A stretch of DNA of 64,000 nt from Nereocystis luetkeana (Eukaryota; Sar; Phaeophyceae; Laminariales; Laminariaceae): the NCBI GenBank assembly GCA_031213475.1, contig JARUPZ010000019.1:6721906-6785905 (forward strand). The letters are read 5' to 3'. The position numbers were made by a program, and so were the translations under genes. Below the pieces are notes generated by a model. That model was not told where the DNA came from. It searched no databases and saw only the letters and a program-made list of their open reading frames with translations. The number at the start of each line of letters is the position of its first letter. Positions within the stretch are counted from its first letter, which is position 1. Of this stretch, positions 27,801 to 42,800 are shown piece by piece.

Positions 27801-30800
27801 GCCAGTGCTCGTTCGTCCCAATATACACAGCATCGGGATTGCAAACCACATCACAAAACATTTGCTTGTTTTTAACAATTACTGCGAGGAAAATGGCGGA
27901 ACAGGTCTGCCGTATCGTAGTGGCGGGATGATTTCGCAGTGGAGGAGGCTTGAAACTGCTGTGTATCGCTGAAAATTACTGCAAGATCGAAAAATCCCTC
28001 CCCTTCCCCGTTCCGCCCCTACCCCCCTCCCGCAAAACCTCATTGCGCTATGTGCGAACTAAAAAACAAAGCATGGTTGAGCGCGAAGCCATAATCAACC
28101 GATTGCTGCAGGAGCGCGGCTTGCGGCGGAACCACTCACCAGCAGAAGAGCAACAAGGTCTTGGTATATCCCAGCTAGGAAGAAGGGACGAGAGACACCT
28201 TGATGCTGAATCGGGCGCGCTTAACGGCGATTCAGCGAGGGGTGGTCTGGGGCTCGGCCAAGAGCTTACGAGGCTGAGGCGCTCCCACCGTCGACGTCCT
28301 CGTGACGGAACCGGTGTGGTTAGCCGGGGCTTATCCGACGGCTCTTTCACTGGCGAGGACGAAGGTAGGGATAGTAGGAGCAGAAGTAGTCCTGACAGCA
28401 CTACGGGAAACGTTTTCTTTGCCTCGGATCTTCCGGGGGCACCAGGTGGTAGCGGCGGCGGCGGCGGCGGCGGTGGCGGTGGTGGCAAGGCTGATGGGGC
28501 TTTTTCGGCGGAAGGCCTCGATATGTTTCGCTTGCAGGGCCGAGACAGGACGGAGACAATGTTGTTGTCGGCGAATGGAAACAGCGATAGGTACTTTGGC
28601 ACCGACGACAACAACGCCAACGCCGACAAAAACAAAATCATGAGCAAAATCGTGAACAACAACAGTAACAACAGCAGCAACAACAATATCAACAAAACCA
28701 ACAAAAAAAATTGCAGCAACAGTAACAACAACAGCAACAGCAGCAGCAGCAGCAATGACAACAACAGCAGCAACAATAACATCAGAAACAGCAACGCCCC
28801 AAGATCGGAAGGAGGAGGGGGAGGAGGGGGAGGAGGAGGAGGAGGAGGCGGCGCCTTCCTGCAGGAGGACCTGGACTACGTCTGCGGTTCATCGATATCG
28901 GAGACGCCGTCCACCCGACGATCGCCGACACATCCTCGAGCGAGCCTCCGAACCGACGGAAGTATTAGACAACCCGCCTCGACGGAGTCGAGGCTTCCCC
29001 CTGAGAAACACCGCGTCGTGGCAACAAACAATGGTGAGCGTCACGGTGGGGGGAGGGTTGGTGGCACAATTAACTTGAGCCAGAAGACTGACTCGCTGTA
29101 CAGTACACGACTTCCCGAAAATTGTTTTCTCGCCAAAACAATAAGCTGCCAACACTTTTATGCTTCGCCAACCCACGACCCGCCCCCCGACAACTGCTTT
29201 CTCGACAAAAAAAGTGAGCTACCTAACACTGGTTGGGACGTTATTCTCCGCCAGCACACGAATTCCCCCCGGCGGACTGCCTTCTCGCCAAAAGCGAGCG
29301 ACGAACATATGGCTGTGGCAGTACACTAAGCACTTCCACGCGATCTTGCCCTATGTTGGTACTGCTGGCGTGTGCAACTGATTGTTCTATGCCCACTACC
29401 AAGGTACCAACTATCCTGCAGCAGGAGACAGATCGCGATACATCCGACGTGTGGATTCATGTACAGCAGTAGGTCAAGTTTCGAAAGAAAAACAAAAAGT
29501 AAGTAACGTGCTACGTAAACATCTATTAATGACCTCCTTGTTTGATACTGCTCTATGGGCTAGAACAGAATAAACCGTTTCATGTTCGCACCAGAGACTA
29601 AACGGGTACTAATATTCCCGGTTAGGGTGGAAACTAACGTGAAACACGTGTGACAAGATATCGATAGTACGCGCGATCGAAGCGTCACACACAGCTTGCA
29701 AAGATGAGTTACGACCAAATCCGGGATCTCACAGCTGTTGTTGTTGTTGTTGTTTTTTTTAATTTTATGAAGATAGCACACCCCCTAGGACGTTTTTTCC
29801 ATAGCGGACATTTATCTCGACAACAACGGGGAGAGTGGAAAAAAAAAACGCTGACCGATGCGTCTACAACCTAATGGAAATACTACCATCGTCTGGGGCT
29901 ACGAGCAAATATCGTGACCGAGATATTTTCCAAAGCCATTGCTTTTCAGGTGTGCGCGCCCGCCCGCCCCCCTCACCCCCGCCCCCGCATGTGTTTTTGA
30001 AAAAAAAAAGAAGGCTATCATCGTCAGGGGTTGTGTTATCTTATCACAACGTGTGATACAGTAATTCATGCCCTCGGTACTTGCAGTTCAAGGCATTAAG
30101 TTAGCTCTACATCAATCTGTCTGTGACCTCATAACTTGTACTAACATGTCCCAAACCTCAAGAATCGTTCGGGCTTACTATCGATGTACAGGCGGGATTT
30201 ATATTCCATACGAATTCGGGCCAGAGTGATACATCTATCTCGAGGCTAGGATGACGAAGGATGAATGATCGAGACGGACACTTGGCGTATACTACGGAGT
30301 GGTGTCGTTTGGTAAAACAAAAAACGGTTTCATGTGAAAACGAAACACACCCACATATCCGAGCGAAACGAACATTGCTGATGATGATGATGCTCCATTC
30401 TTCCCCTCCTCCTGCCTTGCGCCGCTGCACAGCACGATGTCGAGTCGGCGAGCGGGGAAGCCCCCGCAGACGGGAAGGGAAGCGCGCGGACGAGGAGGTG
30501 GTGACGGCCCGCTTAGAGGGCCAGCTCTCCTTCCGGCCCAGGGTTTACAAACACGCCTCCTCTCTGCAGCAAACCGGACAGAAACAGAGCGCGAGCGGTG
30601 GGCGCAGGATAGATGTGAGGATACGCTTTACTCTGATAGGATGACTGTCTCCGATAAGTTATGGGCGTTTTGAGTGCAAGTCAGAGGCAAGTATCTTTGG
30701 CGGAAGCAGGTCAACCCGCGACGGGAGTTTTGGTGATGCTCGACCGAAGCACTCGCGACCTCTGTTATAGTCCTTTTTGTTGGGAGCCCAAACCAGTCCT

Positions 30801-33800
30801 CGCAAGCCTTAACCCTTAATGACTTTGATGCTGTATTTAAAATCTGTATGATTTCTCTCCCCTTCTTCTCGTTTGCGAGGAAAGCCTTTTCCCGCTGCCA
30901 CAAAACCCGTCGTAGATGTATGTTTATTCCCCGTCTCTGTAGCCAACATGTATACCAAGTATATCTCAAGCCTTTCGTTCATCGGTACAGGCGACCGGCC
31001 CCAAGACCCCCCCCTGCGTATCTCGCCTGTGAATTTCGGGCATGCATGCCCGGATACTCGTTCGTTTTTTGTGGCGACCTCCCACACTCCATGCTACCCA
31101 CGCCAGTCAACAAACAGTCCAAGCGTTTGCGGACCCAATCGTACGTACCAGGTAGGTTGCCCCGCTCATGAAATGTGTACCGCTATGCAATTGTATCCTT
31201 CCTGTTGGGGCGGTATGTTGCTTCATGAGGAAAATAGCGAGGCCATCCCTCGCCCGGCTTGCAGTTCCGATCACCTTAAAACACTCCGAGCGGTCGCGTT
31301 GCCCGATTTTTCGCCTTCTGTACGACCGAGCGCTTGCAACCGATTCAATGTCTGCGATTTTTTCCAGACACACTCACCAGTGCCATGACCCTATTTTCTA
31401 TCATGCGATGTGAATCATTCCCCACACGTCGGACAGATCATCTACAGATCATCTACAGATCAGGGCCTAGATCATTCAGGGCTGATGGATACATCCCTGA
31501 TCTGTATGTTTTCTAGCTGCATGATCTACAGTAGCACATGGTTGCTGTGTTGCATCTGTGCTATCCAAATACAGCAAAATGTCTCATAACGGAAGGATAG
31601 GATCTGTATGATCTAGATCGTGACCTATCTGTAGATGATCTGTAGATGATCTGTGGATGATCTGTAGGATGATCTGTCCGACATGTGAAGCTCTTCTTTT
31701 ACATCAGTACAGACAAACAGAAGGTTTTGGCTTGACAGGGGGCAGAACTTGACGGCGCCAAGCAACGCCGTTTACCGACAAACACGGCAGTGCAGAGCGC
31801 GAGCCTGCAAGCTTGGCAAGCTTGGCAAGCGGGTAAAAACCGTCTCTTTGCGCGTTCGTTGTGGGCCTTTGGTTTCCCACCTCACGAGCGGTTCTCAGTA
31901 AAAATACAGCTTACCCCTCATGCGAATCGCCCGAACAACCTCACGGCGCCTCGCAAAGCTTGGCGCAATAAGCATTGTCTGCTTGGTCGGCGAAAACTCC
32001 GACGTGCTGCGTCCCGGCATTGTAGGAATGCGAGGGTCTATGCCCATATACACGACTACGGCCATGCATGACATGAGTTCACCCCCCCCCACCCCCACCA
32101 CCTACCGCATTGTAGTGGCACGACGTGAGTACACCCCCCCACTGTAGAGGGATGACTCTCTCCCCTGTCGTGGCATCACTAACTCCCCTGCTGCACCCCC
32201 CCCTGACATACATAGGTTGGGTTGGCGTCGGTTGGCAACGATGCTGTAAAACATGCCACTCACTACGTGAACTAGACAACCAGGGTACCGTTGTTCTTGT
32301 TTTTGTTTTTGGCGGTCGCCCACAGCTGGTGGTCAAGTTAGATCATTTGTGAGGTGAAGAACCTTTACTCCGCACTAGTGGGAATGATCTTATCACGTAG
32401 TGTCATGGTAAGGCACCCGAGAGGCAGTTATATAGTACTCCCATTGCTGTCTCTGGAAGTGGCTACACCGGAAATTAAATGAACTCATTGAAGCTGCCAT
32501 CCGTATGCAAGTCCGCCTCACAAGCGATTCTTAGTAGGATGCAGCTCACCCTTCATGCGACTGGTCGGACACCTCACGGCACTTCGCGCTTGGTGCAAGC
32601 AATGTCTGCCTGGTCGGTGAAAACCCGGCATGCTCCGTCCCGGCATCATAGGGGTGCGAGGGTCTATGATCATACGACTACGGCCATGCATGGGATCGAG
32701 TACGTCTCTCCTATCAAGTACACCCCTCCCCCCCCCCTGCCGCACTGTAGTGGCTTGACATGAGTACAACCCCCGTGGCTCCGCAAACACTATGATAGGA
32801 GCTGGCCCGGAACAGGAAAAGTGTCTACGCTGACCGTGAGCGACAGCGCAGAGAGCGGCGGGAGGAGGAGGAGACGGACGAGTGCACGTTCCGTCCGAAG
32901 ATTTTCGCGAGTGCGGTGGGGGCGTCGGTGGGGGGGGCGTCTCAGTGGGGGGCTTCTGACGGGGAGGGGGGAGGCAAGAGGCCGCCCCTCCACGAGCGTC
33001 TCCACCAGGAGGCGCGCGAGAGAGAGGCCGCTCGGGCACTGGCGCACCACCATCTCGAGCAGGAGACCCTTCGCGAGTGCACGTTTCAGGTTCGGTTCGC
33101 GTTGCTCTTTTTGTTGTGGCGTTTGTTGCTTACCGGTGTGTTTTTTTGTTATTGATGTTGGTGTTACGACAAGCCCAAACTTTCATGTGTCGGACCTGAT
33201 AGATCATCTACAGATGGATCAGATATATCAGATAGATCATCTGGATCATAACCTGCCGTTATCAGATGTTGTGCAGGACCTGTATTAGTACATATCCAAC
33301 CCAGGAAACACGTCCCACTGTAGATCACGCGGATGGTATGCCTCCCGCCCAGCAACGAGAGCTAGATCACCCAGATCAGGGATGTGTTTGCCCTGAAATA
33401 CTTACACCATCACGCGGGAAAAACCGATGATCTGGTCGAGGTGTGCAAGGTTTCACGCACAGACGCACTGTATCCCGGGTCATATTTTCGGCGTGGCGCG
33501 CACGGGAGTTGTCTCAAATTTGTACTTCATTTATATTTGGCAAAAGTTTCCGCGCATGGCGTGCTATCAATAGACAAGCGAGCACCCAGACGGAAGCTAT
33601 AATACGGTGTTGTTCAGCGCGTCTGTGAGCGTTCTGTCAGTCTGGGCCCGAGAGAGGCCCAGGAGGTAGTTGAGAGTGTAGACGATACTTGCAGCGACCG
33701 CAAAGTGCCCTAATTGATATCCCATTTGTATTGCCTGGCATATCATTTCAATTGTTTAAGTGGTCCTCCCATTTTTATTTGTGGTCGTATAACCCATAAC

Positions 33801-36800
33801 CGATGGAAGGACGAGTAAGGACCGTTTGGACTTCAGAATAATACCCTAGCGGTCCTTACGTTTCTGGTTCAGAGTGGTATTCCACTACTAATGATGTCGT
33901 TGGGGTTACCGCCTTCAGTGATGGCGCCGGTGTAGCTTGGATTCCTGAGGTACGCTATACAAGTATTTTAGAGGGCACACAGACGAGGACCTGATAGTGA
34001 GAAACGCATACTTATGCTTTCGACAGGCGATGGGGATAGCCGAAAGACAACCAGCGACTGAAAGTGTATACAGTAGATATCAGCGCATGGTTACGATATT
34101 TAATGAAAATTCGCGTACATACTTCGACGTTTACACAATGTCAGCGCAAAGAGCAGGTGAGTCAAGTCGGCGTTCCTTCTACAATAGTCCCGAGTTAACC
34201 CCCTCCCAGCTATCCTAGGAGATAGATGGTAAAGGCGAGAACAGGAAGGGGATAAGATACAAAAAAGAAAGGGTGTATGTGATATAAGCACCTGATATAT
34301 GAAAAAAAAACATACCTGGTAGTGCGCGCCCAAATGTCGCAGGGCCTCTCTTGCCTCTCTCTACCAAGAGGAACGGTGCCCCGTCTTGAAAGATATACGT
34401 GGTCAATGGTCTAATGACTAAGGCGAGCAAGAAATGAATACGCCCCCTCCTCAACACGTAAAAAATCCCAAAAATCGTCAGAAGTCGTCCCAACACGGGG
34501 CACCCACCCTCCCTCCCCCCGAAAGCACCCAACCCTCCCGATCATTGCTTTCCCGCTGCTATTCCCGACATCAACGCCTCCTTCCCATCTCCATCCAGCC
34601 AGCGTTGATCGCCGCAGAAACTGCCGTGACCATCGACCAGCGGCCGCTCCACGAGCGAGTGTGGGAGGTGGAGCGCGAGCGCGAGCACAAATTACGGCTC
34701 CTCCAAGCCGAAAGGGAGAAGCAGGAGGGCACCACGTTCGCTCCGCCGCCTCTGGGGCGAGTGAGTGAAAGGCTTGCGCGAGATGCTCGGCCGCCTGTGG
34801 CGGCTGCGGCTGCGACGGCGGCGGCCGCGGTGGTTGCGACTGCGACGACGGCTGCGACGGCGGTGGCAGCAGGGGGGACGGAGTGGGGGGTGGCGGGGGG
34901 GGGCAGAGGCATGTCCCGTCTGAAGCAGCAAGCGATGTGGGCGAGAGAGAGACGCCGGAAGAGGGTACAGGAGCACGAAGAGGTGTGAGCGCAGTAGAAT
35001 GAGTTTTCCCACGTGGAAAAGTGCGAGGACGGTGTTGGCGCACGAGCGGGAGGGAGTACTGATAACAGAACAGCTCCTTGTGCTTTTTTCTTATATCAAT
35101 GTGTGCTGTATGTGTTTTCTTGTCAGGCCAAGTCGTGCGGGCGCAAACTATATGCCTGGTATAGGTTTTCTGCATGCTGTTGTTTGCTTTATCCGCTGTG
35201 CTCAACCCGCTGTGTTTTAACACCCCCGCACGTGCCACCATACTGCGCTTGATTGGACCGATCGGTTGAGCTCAATTTCCACGCGAGGTGTATACGTGTC
35301 AACAGACGGTGTTCTACGCTGCGTTTGAACGGGAGTAGTGGGAAGGGAGGTGGTGTGATGGTCCAGGCCAAGTGTCTACCCACGTCAGAACTCGGAAGGG
35401 AGGGGGGGAGGGGGGGGGGAGCTCTGCTCATAGGTCAAGAAGTTAAACGGGGTGCAATTCGTTTCTGCTACGTGTGCTGCAGTGAGGGGAGAAACCGGCC
35501 GTGCGATCAGGGTTACCGGGTAGTCGCTTAAATCTCTCGACGACCGAAGAAGGCGTACACACCGCATGTTTACGTGTCGTTTGAGCGGGCGTTTTTAGTG
35601 ACCTTGCGCGCCTCAATCGTCCTCCACGCGGTTGCATTGTTTTTTTGCTCGGTTCGAGCGTGGTTGGTATGGTTCCTTTCATACGCGGCCAAAGGGACTG
35701 CTCTGCACGCAGGTCCCGGTGACACGTCTTCTAATGGTCTCCAGTTTGGCTGACCCACTCCGCCTCCTGGCGATTCCGTCCGATCAATACGACGTCGAGT
35801 TTTTAGCGGTAACGTATCGCCGTGGCTACAGCGCTCTGCTCCTCCTCCCGTCCACCAAACCCACGCGCACATCTGGACGTTCGCTGACCAATCGCCCGAG
35901 CAGGCGGAAGCTCGCATGAGCACGTTCGAGCCCACCATCAGCCGAGGGACGCAGTCCTTGGTGCGAAGAAGGCCAGAGCTGCAGGCTCCGTTCGAGGAAC
36001 GGCGGGCTACGATGGACGCCAAAAAGCGCGAACGGGACCGGCTTCGTCTCCACGCCCGGGTAGGTTATAGCCCTCTTGGGGCTTCAGAGGGAAAAATTGG
36101 CCATAAAAAAAAAAGTGACGGTTTCATCAGCAGCGGCCACTGCATGATTGGGGGATGATACAATGGTTGGCATCCTCAATACAGTGCAAGGGAGTCGTAC
36201 GGCACTGGCGCAGCATTGCCCTCTACCCGTGCTACTGCTGGGCGCTCACGCAGTTCGTAGACGGTTGATGACACTCCAAGATGTCGTTTTTTTGTAATCC
36301 TATCTCGGGGGTTCCCAAAAGGGTTCAAATCTGTTCCCTGCTGTGCGAGTTACCCGTTTGATATTTCACAACGAACCCCGAAACGGGGGCTATTTTTCTC
36401 GGCCAGAATAAACGGTGTTAGGAGGCCAATGTATAGCGGTACGTAAAAAGCGATAATCTGTTGTATTGTAGTGTTGACCTGCTAGGAAGCGCGTTTACAA
36501 CGGTTCCGGCTACGTATTGCCATGCTGCGCGCGCGTGTCGTGCGCCTCTTGACGGTGCAAATCGAACACACTATCGCGAGGGTCCAGACTGCCTGGTGTG
36601 TGGCCAATGCTTGTATTCGTCTCTTTTGGCTTTCAGCACTCTCTCGTCCCAGGTGCCCAAAGGGTTGAGAGGGTTTCAATCCCAATGCGTGTTCTCTGTA
36701 CGCTGCGCGTTGCCAAGTTGTACTCGCAAGTCGTACTCGTGTTACCCTTCTGACATTCGTCCCTCCTCCTTTGGTGACCTTCGTCGGCAATGTGTGTGGC

Positions 36801-39800
36801 AGAGACTCTTGAGCCCGTCACAAGCAGGCGCTCCCTCCCCGGGTTGCGGCGCATGCCGGACGGAAGAGCACTAGCCGACATCTCAAAACCGGCATTGCCT
36901 TACCATAGCGAAAACACAAGAAAAGGTTTTCCGTCGCCCTCCGTCTCGCCACCCCCTCCCGCTTCCGGTTGGTTTTGGAGTGATAATCTACTAGTAGGCT
37001 ACTGAGCCAGCGCTGACTCAGTAGCCTACTAGTAGGTTAGAAGGGATAACTTACTCCTGTAATAGCAGCCTAGCCTGCCCAGTCAGCGCCGACTCAGTAG
37101 CCTACTGTTATTGCTACAGTAGGTTAAAAGGGACTACCTTCTATTAGTAGCCTAGTCTACTTAGTCAGCGCTGACTCACTAGCCTACTGCTAATCGTAGG
37201 TTAGAAAAGGTAACCTACTATAATAGCTTAGTCTACTCAATGAGCGCTGACTCAGTAGTCTACTATTGTTGTAGGTTACAAATGATAACCTACCATGGAT
37301 AGCCTAGTCAACCTACCATGAATAGCCTAGTCTACTCAATCAGCGCTGACTCATGTTGGAAGGGGATAACCTACCATTACTAGCCCAGCCTACTCAGTCA
37401 GCGCTTAATCAGTAGCCTATTCTTAATACAGTTTTAGGTTAAAAGGGATAGCCTCCCTCTTAGACGCCTAGCCGACTCAGTTTGCGCTGACTCAGTAGCC
37501 TGCTAGTAGGTTAGAAGGGATATCCTACCGGTACTACCAAAGCCTCGTACTCGATAAGCATCCCCTGCTACTAACCAACACCCCCGTCTTCACTTTACAC
37601 GATTGCCGCAGTTTGCAGCAAGTAAACAAATGCCCGTCCTCTGGCACCACCTGCCTGTGTCTTTGTGTTCATGTCTTGTTTTGTTTGCGGTTCACAACCA
37701 GGCGGAGGAGGAAGTGCGCTGGTTCAATCCGACCCCTGCTCGAAGAACCAAAGCGCTTCTCCGACGGCACAGGCCGGAGAGGCTGGAAGAGACCGTGGAA
37801 GAAAGAGTGGACAGGATGGCGGGCGCCGGTGACCAACGCAAGCAGTGAGCTAAACGATCCCGAAAATATATCCTCGGCTTGTTGCGGTCTACGGTACTCT
37901 TCTACTTGCGTCCTCGGGTTTATCGGTGGCTCCGTTAGGTGTACCACTTTGGGCGAACGGCAATATAAGGAACGTTTAGAATTTGACATGAAGACCACGC
38001 GTTCCTTATATTTACGGCCAGAGTAGCAAGTACTATCCCCCCTTTTGACCGCTGCGGAAATTATCCCACCAAAAACTCCAAGTGTTTGTTTCAGTCCGAA
38101 AACGGGGGTTGACGCTCAGGAGAAAATCGTGAAAAAGTTGGCGCCACAAGAACACCGTGTGTATATGGAACCGCTTGACAAGTGTGTCAACGTGCCGATC
38201 CTCCTGCAGGAAATCGGTAATGGATGCGGGCGCAGTTGTAAAGAGTGAAGACAGACCCAAGCGTCGCTCATGCCTATCATGCCGCCCCCCCCCCGCCCCA
38301 CCCCTGTTGAGCCTGCTTTGCTCGCTTGCCCGCGCCGACGCCTTTTTATCTATGACCATACTACGACAAGGGGCGCGCATGGCATGAGTATACCCTCCGC
38401 CCCCATCGGGTACACCTCACGTTCCGCTTTGCGCTTGGCGCAAGTAATATCTGCCTGGTCGTTGAAAACTCGACGTGCTCTGTCTCGGCATTGAATATAG
38501 GGATGCGAGGGTCTACGCATGGTCATACAACTACGACCATTCACGACACAACTACAACCCGCGTGTCCTCCGTCTCGAAAGGGATGCGTGGTCAACGGTT
38601 AAATAACTAAGGCAAGCAAAGAATGACTACGCTCCCCCCCCCCCACCCCCACCTACGCCCCGCCCAGGGACTTCATCAACTCTCAGAGGGCGAAGGAACA
38701 GCGCGAGTGCACGTTCCGTCCATCCCTTAACCCGGTGACTCTGTCGATGGGGCAGGCTGCACCTCTCGACGAGCTCGTCAACAATCGTCGCGGGCAGCGG
38801 GTCAGGGAGCGCGCGCGGGCCAAGGCCAGGTGACGTTGATCGAAGTGGATCGAAGTGGGTCGAAGTAGTTCGAAGTCGGTCGAAGTGAGGTCGAAGTGGA
38901 CCGAACTGGGTGAAAGCGGGTCGAAGTAGATCGTCTGGCACGCGCCGCTTTGCAGGATTCCAACTTCTGCGCCGATATTACATATCGGTAACCAATTTCA
39001 CTGCCGCAATTTTTCCCGGGGCACTAATTCCAAGTATTTTTGTCCGCCGAACACGCGGGGGCTAGTGCTTAAGATGAATAAACAAGCGCCAGAGATGGCC
39101 TCCCATCCTAGATCACGGGCATTACCGCACGAACGTAGCCGTATGGAAGACGGGGGTCCAACTGATCGCGGGTTCCGGCGTGGTGTACTTTCCCCCACGT
39201 TGTCCTCGCGCGATTCGGGGTGCCGCCCGAACAAAAAACCTACATGAGGCCAGGTACTGTAGTAGATTGTTAGCTGCGCATGTAGCCTTCCCGGGGTGCT
39301 TGTTGAAGGCGCAGCTCTCGTTCTTCAGGTCGTGTCTTCCTCTATGCCTGCGATACACTGACGGCGTGGCCTCGTTTGCTTGAAATGTGTCCCAGACGCG
39401 AGCGAAACCCTCCCTGTTCATGAAGAAAGGTCGTATACCTCGTATAGCCACCACACCAAGACTAATTGCGGGAGGGTGAGAATCGTTATCTGAACTTGGT
39501 GAAAATCATTTGTCGGTGAGTTGGCGTAGTGCGAGAGAATCAATTAATTTCCACCTCCGAGGCACACGATATACATTATATATCTATTATAAATGTATTA
39601 TATAGATGATGCTATTCTGCCTGTCTGTCTGTAATTAAGTTTCGCGACCCAGAGCGTTTCAACCCCGCCTTGCCCCATGGTGCGAGGAGGGCTGGGTGCT
39701 TCAATCAGTGGAGCACTAGGTCTCGCGTCACGTTGGACCAAGCCGTGGCCGTTGCTCTAAGCTGCCGACAAATCTCGAGCCGATCCCCGCGCCGGTCCCT

Positions 39801-42800
39801 GAGGGGTGAGGCATTGATTCTGGCTTTGGCACAGCTTATATTAAGAAACAGACATCCCATTGGTTGATTGAGGCAAAGAAGCCAGCGTTGTTTCTGGGTA
39901 TATACATTAGAAACAGGCATCTTTTTGGTCGATTGCAACAGTGCAGTACGGCGGAATTACACTACTCCTACGACCTACGACCTTGCATCCAATATCACAA
40001 CATCACAACATTTCACATCGCACAGCAGGAGTGCAGAAACAACAGCAGCAACAGAACACCTGGTCTCATGCCGCACCGAGCCGTGGCCGTGGCATAGTCC
40101 CGAGGCACTTGTATCAGTCATATAGCCAGCCTTGCTGCTGACTTAATTTTTTTAACCACAATTCTGGCAGCTGATTGGTTCGCCAAATATATGGTAGAGA
40201 CCGCTGATTCTTTCTAGAAGATTGGTACTGAATAGCGCCATCGTGTTTCCGCCACACTCGGGAAGGAGAGGGTTCAACCCCTTGATCAGAAACCCCTCCA
40301 TATGTTCACAACTCCCACCAACTGGGGAAAAAAAGGCGATCCCCCCGGTTGACACCACCTCGCACGGTGTGGTAATCCCACTCCCATCGGCTGATCACTG
40401 ATTTGCTGAGGCTCATAGAGCCAGCAGCACCCGGGGACGATAGGATCCCATCCCCGTATAATAAATTATTCCTTACCAGGTACATTTCGAACAACCCGGG
40501 GACGAAAATAGGCATCCTCTTGATCGATGCCGCCTCGCAAGGTGTGAAAACCCCACCCTCATCGGCTGACCACTGATTGGTTGAGGCTCAAGGAGCTAGC
40601 GGCACCCGGGGATGGTAGGATCGCATCCCCGGATCAGAAATATTTCCATACATGTACGACTCCAACAACCCGGGGACGAAAACGGACACCTCCTGGGTCG
40701 ATACCGCCCCGCAAGGTGTGGAAACCCCAACCCTACTAACTGATTTATAGTTCACTGGGGCGCAAGGAGCCAGCGGGTCGCGAAAGTTGCCCCACGGGAC
40801 GACATCGAGGTCCCGCCGCACGCTTGCAGTTTTGAGGGCCGGCCGCTTCGTCTACTCAGCTCCTTTAGGCCCTAAGGACTGTACTCCCGTTGTGGCGACA
40901 AAAACACTAGGATTTAGAGCAAGATTTTGGCTTCTGTACGGTGCAGTACTAGAAGGGTTCACCGGATTCTGGTGTGGGTACAATTAGGCAGGTTGTCGCC
41001 TGGTTTCTCTAAGAGCCCTTGCACACCTATTTCTCCTGTCGCGCGATACACAGAGGCAAATGCTGCTATGTATAAACATTCCCACACGGCGTACCTCACA
41101 AAAAAAACTTATCTCTGTATCCCTAACCTCTCATGAAGAGAAAACACGGCCCCTCATTGAACTGGGATGTTGACCCCATGTTATCACCGAACCCCGCCCG
41201 ACACGATGGAACGCGGTGCACTTGGACTAAATGCCTCAATTCACGTTTCACGTTTCGCGCCGAAAAACAAGGGACGCACAGAGGTGTTCACACACGCCTG
41301 TCCTGCGCGCGGAAGCGGCGCTCTTGCGCCAGGCCCAGGCCGCCGCCGGCGAAGGAACACCGGGGGGGGCGCCCGTCCGATCGTCACGCCACGTCGGCGT
41401 CGGCCTCGGTGCCGTGGACAGCATGAGCAGCAGCAAGAGCGAAGAAGAACTATTCAAGGCGAAACAGCTGGAGGACGCCAGTCACCGCAGCCGCGACGGC
41501 GGGCCGCGGCTAGTCGAGGATGGTGGTGGTGGTGGTGGTGGTGGTGTTGCCGCTGCCACCGCCCTCTACGGGTCCGGTAACAAATACCGCCTGGGCGTGC
41601 GCGAGCCGAGGAGGATGACGGCGGAGCTACGCGCTCGGGAACGTGCGCAAGCCGATAAAGTGAGTGATCACAGTGATAATAGGAAAACGCCCGACACGCG
41701 TGCGGAATTTTCAATTCATTTTTTCTTCCCCCGTCTACGTTCAGTGTGCAAGGCGATGATAGAGGTCAACATGGGTAGCTGTCACGCCCCCGGTCCCCGT
41801 CCCCGTCTCCGTACGGGACTCAGGACGTTATGTGTCATGCTGTTCCATTCAGCGTACAGCGAGGCTAAACATGCCATCGAGTTGGATTCATTCGAGGTTC
41901 TGCTGCTTCTCTTTCGGGTTTGTCGTATACACCGTATATGTGGTGGTGTGGGAGTGGGCCATATTGACGATGTTTTGACTCAGTGCCAACGACATTTATT
42001 TTGTTAGTTTTGTTTTTCTGTTTCGATCACCATGTGCCTATCGCTGGCATTAATTAAATCTGGATTGTGCCGACGCGACGCTTCTCGTTCTTTCTTGCGG
42101 CGATTTTGATGATGAATTCGACACTTTGCCATGGCTTAGATCGACGACACACTAGAGAACCGCCTTTTTTGTGGATTGCTTGGGCTTCTTCGCATCCCCT
42201 ACCCGACCGGGTCGCACAACCCTCAGCGCTGAGGAGGACACGTTAGAGACTCGAACAGGTGTAGAAGAGGCGTCGTCGTTGGCATTTAGCTTCTCTGCCC
42301 CTACCTTGTGGGAGGCCAAAAATACATGACCTGAAACATCCATCCATAGACTGCCATGCAGTCTGGGCTACCGCTGCCTGAGGCTACGAACACTATATGC
42401 GTTGCCCGTGTTCTTCCCTGGGCGTGTTGGTATTTAAGGCGGGATGGAGTCTTGGACTTTTCTGGCGTTTTTCGGGCTTGAAAAAAAGTAGAAAAACGGT
42501 CAAGAAACGGGTGAAAAATGTATTATACTTGGTCACTCGGGAAGCCAAAAACAAAAACGAGATCGACAAGCTAAAAATCACGATATCTTCCATCTTTAAG
42601 CCTATCGGTACGTACAATATGGATAATGTAACAAATGTGTAACTGGTTAACTCTTTTTTCCTTCCGGTACATCTGTATCTCCAACGACCGCGGACAAAAA
42701 AGCAGATCCGCGCAATCCGGCAGGAGCAGCAAGTGGTGGAGATGCAGCGATGCACCTTCGTCCCCCAAACCAACGCCAACATCCTGCGCGCCCAGGGACC

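Noticed and set aside
32518..33053. Minus-strand open frames across 32518-33053
   Set aside because: They are shadows of the GC-rich plus-strand exon 5 of the CTF-motif gene and of family C.
40271..40281. tRNA B-box-like GGTTCAACCCC
   Set aside because: No A box or cloverleaf upstream; it lies within the 174-bp tandem repeat.
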